From IMG/VR virus record IMGVR_UViG_3300044615_000162, positions 1 to 22,716 of that record: 22,716 nt of DNA; one strand, written 5' to 3'. This document shows, piece after piece, positions 21,850 to 22,716 of the stretch. Within the stretch, counting starts at the first letter, position 1. The number at the start of each line of letters is the position of its first letter. The notes under the pieces are model-generated. The model saw only the letters and a program-made list of their open reading frames with translations. It was not told the DNA's origin and did no database searches. This DNA is from a virus. Both the position numbers and the translations under genes were made by a program.

Positions 21850-22716
21850 TCATCGGTTACGGGTACTGATCTCTGCGTACGGGTCGTAGTCCTTGGGTTT
21901 CGGGTCGAGCCGCTCGCGCACCTCGCGAGGCAGCATCTTGGCGACCGGGTAGGCGAAGGTGAGCGCGAGCGCGTCCGCGATGTCCGGGCTGCCGCCGCCC
22001 TGAAGCCGCTTCTTGATCTCGTCCTTCGACTCGAGGACGCGCTTGCCGACCGCGTCGTACCAGTACATCGGGGTCGACAGTTCCTGCTTGAGGGTCGTGT
22101 CCTGCGGGATGCTGCCGCCGTTCTCGAGCCATTCCTTGACGGCCCACCACATCTCGGTGCGCTTGTTGACGAACAGGTTCGGGAACGTGGCCTTGCCGCC
22201 GAATGGCACCTCGGTGACCTCGTAGCCGAGCTGGCGCAGGCGGTCGATGACGCCCGAGCCGGCGCCTGCGTCAATGAACACGGCGTCCGGGTCGCGGTCC
22301 TCGATGATGCTGGCGACGATGGCCGCGAGGTTCATGTTGTCGATCCCCTGCCGGATGACCGGGTCTTCCATCCGCAGGCCCTGACGCAGGACGATCACGC
22401 TGCGGTCATCCCCGAACCGGGCCGGATCGACGCCGATCACCAGCGGGAACTCGAGGACGTCCCCATCCGGGTAGCGGCGGCTGGCGGCGGCGTCTGCCTC
22501 GGACAGGCTGATGAGCTGGTCATCGCCGGCGGCGCTGAAGTCGCAGAGGTACTCGCGTGCGAATGCCTGCTCGGGCATGTCGCGCTGGAGGCGCTCGACC
22601 TCCTCGGCGTCGAGGGCGTCCGTGTCGTGGACCGTGTACCTCGCCGCATACCAGTCGGGCAGGGAGCCTGCCCGGTAGAACAGCTCGCTGAACAGGTTGA
22701 TCCCGGCGGGGGTGCC
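21850..22716 (-). CDS. terL: Terminase large subunit, C-terminal part (5' end off window)
   Basis: The gene enters from beyond position 22716; 288 codons are visible, so no start can be given. The first methionine at 22578 is internal, since the frame is open and conserved upstream (GTPAGINLFSELFYRAGS, then YTVHDTDALDAEEVERLQRD). The visible part holds the end of the ATPase domain and the RuvC-like nuclease domain. Candidate metal-binding acidic residues are in IGVDPARFGDD (D97 of the fragment), FIDAGAGSG (D149) and SPDIADALAL (D245, D248). The enzyme packages DNA into the prohead and cuts the concatemer. The Walker motifs are outside the window. Confidence 0.93.
   Translation of the reverse strand, partial: GTPAGINLFSELFYRAGSLPDWYAARYTVHDTDALDAEEVERLQRDMPEQAFAREYLCDFSAAGDDQLISLSEADAAASRRYPDGDVLEFPLVIGVDPARFGDDRSVIVLRQGLRMEDPVIRQGIDNMNLAAIVASIIEDRDPDAVFIDAGAGSGVIDRLRQLGYEVTEVPFGGKATFPNLFVNKRTEMWWAVKEWLENGGSIPQDTTLKQELSTPMYWYDAVGKRVLESKDEIKKRLQGGGSPDIADALALTFAYPVAKMLPREVRERLDPKPKDYDPYAEISTRNR
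21857..21867 (-). repeat. AGTACCCGTAA repeat, copy A
   Basis: Exact copy on the minus strand inside the last codons of the terminase gene, four bases before its TGA and 23 bases before the acetyltransferase start. It has the same orientation as the copies at 18605 and 113. Confidence 0.5.

Noticed and set aside
21384-22274. Longer acetyltransferase frame reaching into the terminase gene
   Set aside because: The extra N-terminal part is Arg/Ser-rich shadow of the terminase; the ATG at 21833 has a strong ribosome binding site and matches the GNAT start.

Overview
The window is a single strand-coherent block from a tailed-phage genome (Caudoviricetes, podovirus-type). All supportable genes lie on the minus strand, so transcription runs from position 22716 toward position 1. 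They are packed with overlaps or gaps of a few bases, and most have clear AGGAG-type ribosome binding sites. G+C is high in most stretches (hand counts of 72-75% in two 60-base samples), which suggests a high-GC bacterial host, probably a proteobacterium; the host cannot be named from the sequence. No tRNA, integrase, IS element, CRISPR array, RNA polymerase or lysis gene is visible.

Right part (15.8-22.7 kb) is the packaging and head module. In transcription order it holds: the C-terminal part of the terminase large subunit, a GNAT acetyltransferase, a small Gly/Ala-rich hydrophobic protein, the portal (head-tail connector), a beta-sandwich virion protein, a Bbp19-like protein, a scaffold-like protein, the major capsid protein (Bordetella phage BPP-1 Bbp17 / epsilon15 gp7 type), a Bbp16-like capsid cement protein and a 65-residue protein. 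A strong GC hairpin then separates the head genes from the tail genes.

Middle and left part (0-15.7 kb) follows the T7 gene order 11-12-14-15-16-17. It holds a tail tubular A-like adaptor, a greatly enlarged tail tubular B-like nozzle (1071 aa), a gp14-like internal virion protein, a gp15-like helical internal protein, one giant 3078-aa protein in the gp16 slot, and the first 23 codons of a tail-fibre gene. In T7, gp14-gp16 are ejected into the host cell ahead of the DNA.

The most interesting object is the 3078-aa protein. It is not a recognisable T7 gp16 (no transglycosylase was recognised) and shows no N4-type virion RNA polymerase. It is a large polyvalent protein with successive domains: an N-terminal glycine-rich membrane-like region, an unassigned domain, an ADP-ribosyltransferase-like domain, a domain whose motifs match the HhH-GPD DNA glycosylase signature (LSxQ, then GxxxKxxN, then IDTH), another recurrent phage module, an HExxH zinc metallopeptidase domain, and a long helical C-terminus with a membrane segment. 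Four near-identical EQ(A/S)A linkers fall at the domain borders, and the ADP-ribosyltransferase segment has much lower G+C than its surroundings. I infer a virion-delivered, possibly self-processed, modular effector polyprotein.

A second unexplained signal is the 11-mer AGTACCCGTAA. It occurs three times in the sense orientation, each time at the end of one gene and 23-43 bases before the next start codon.
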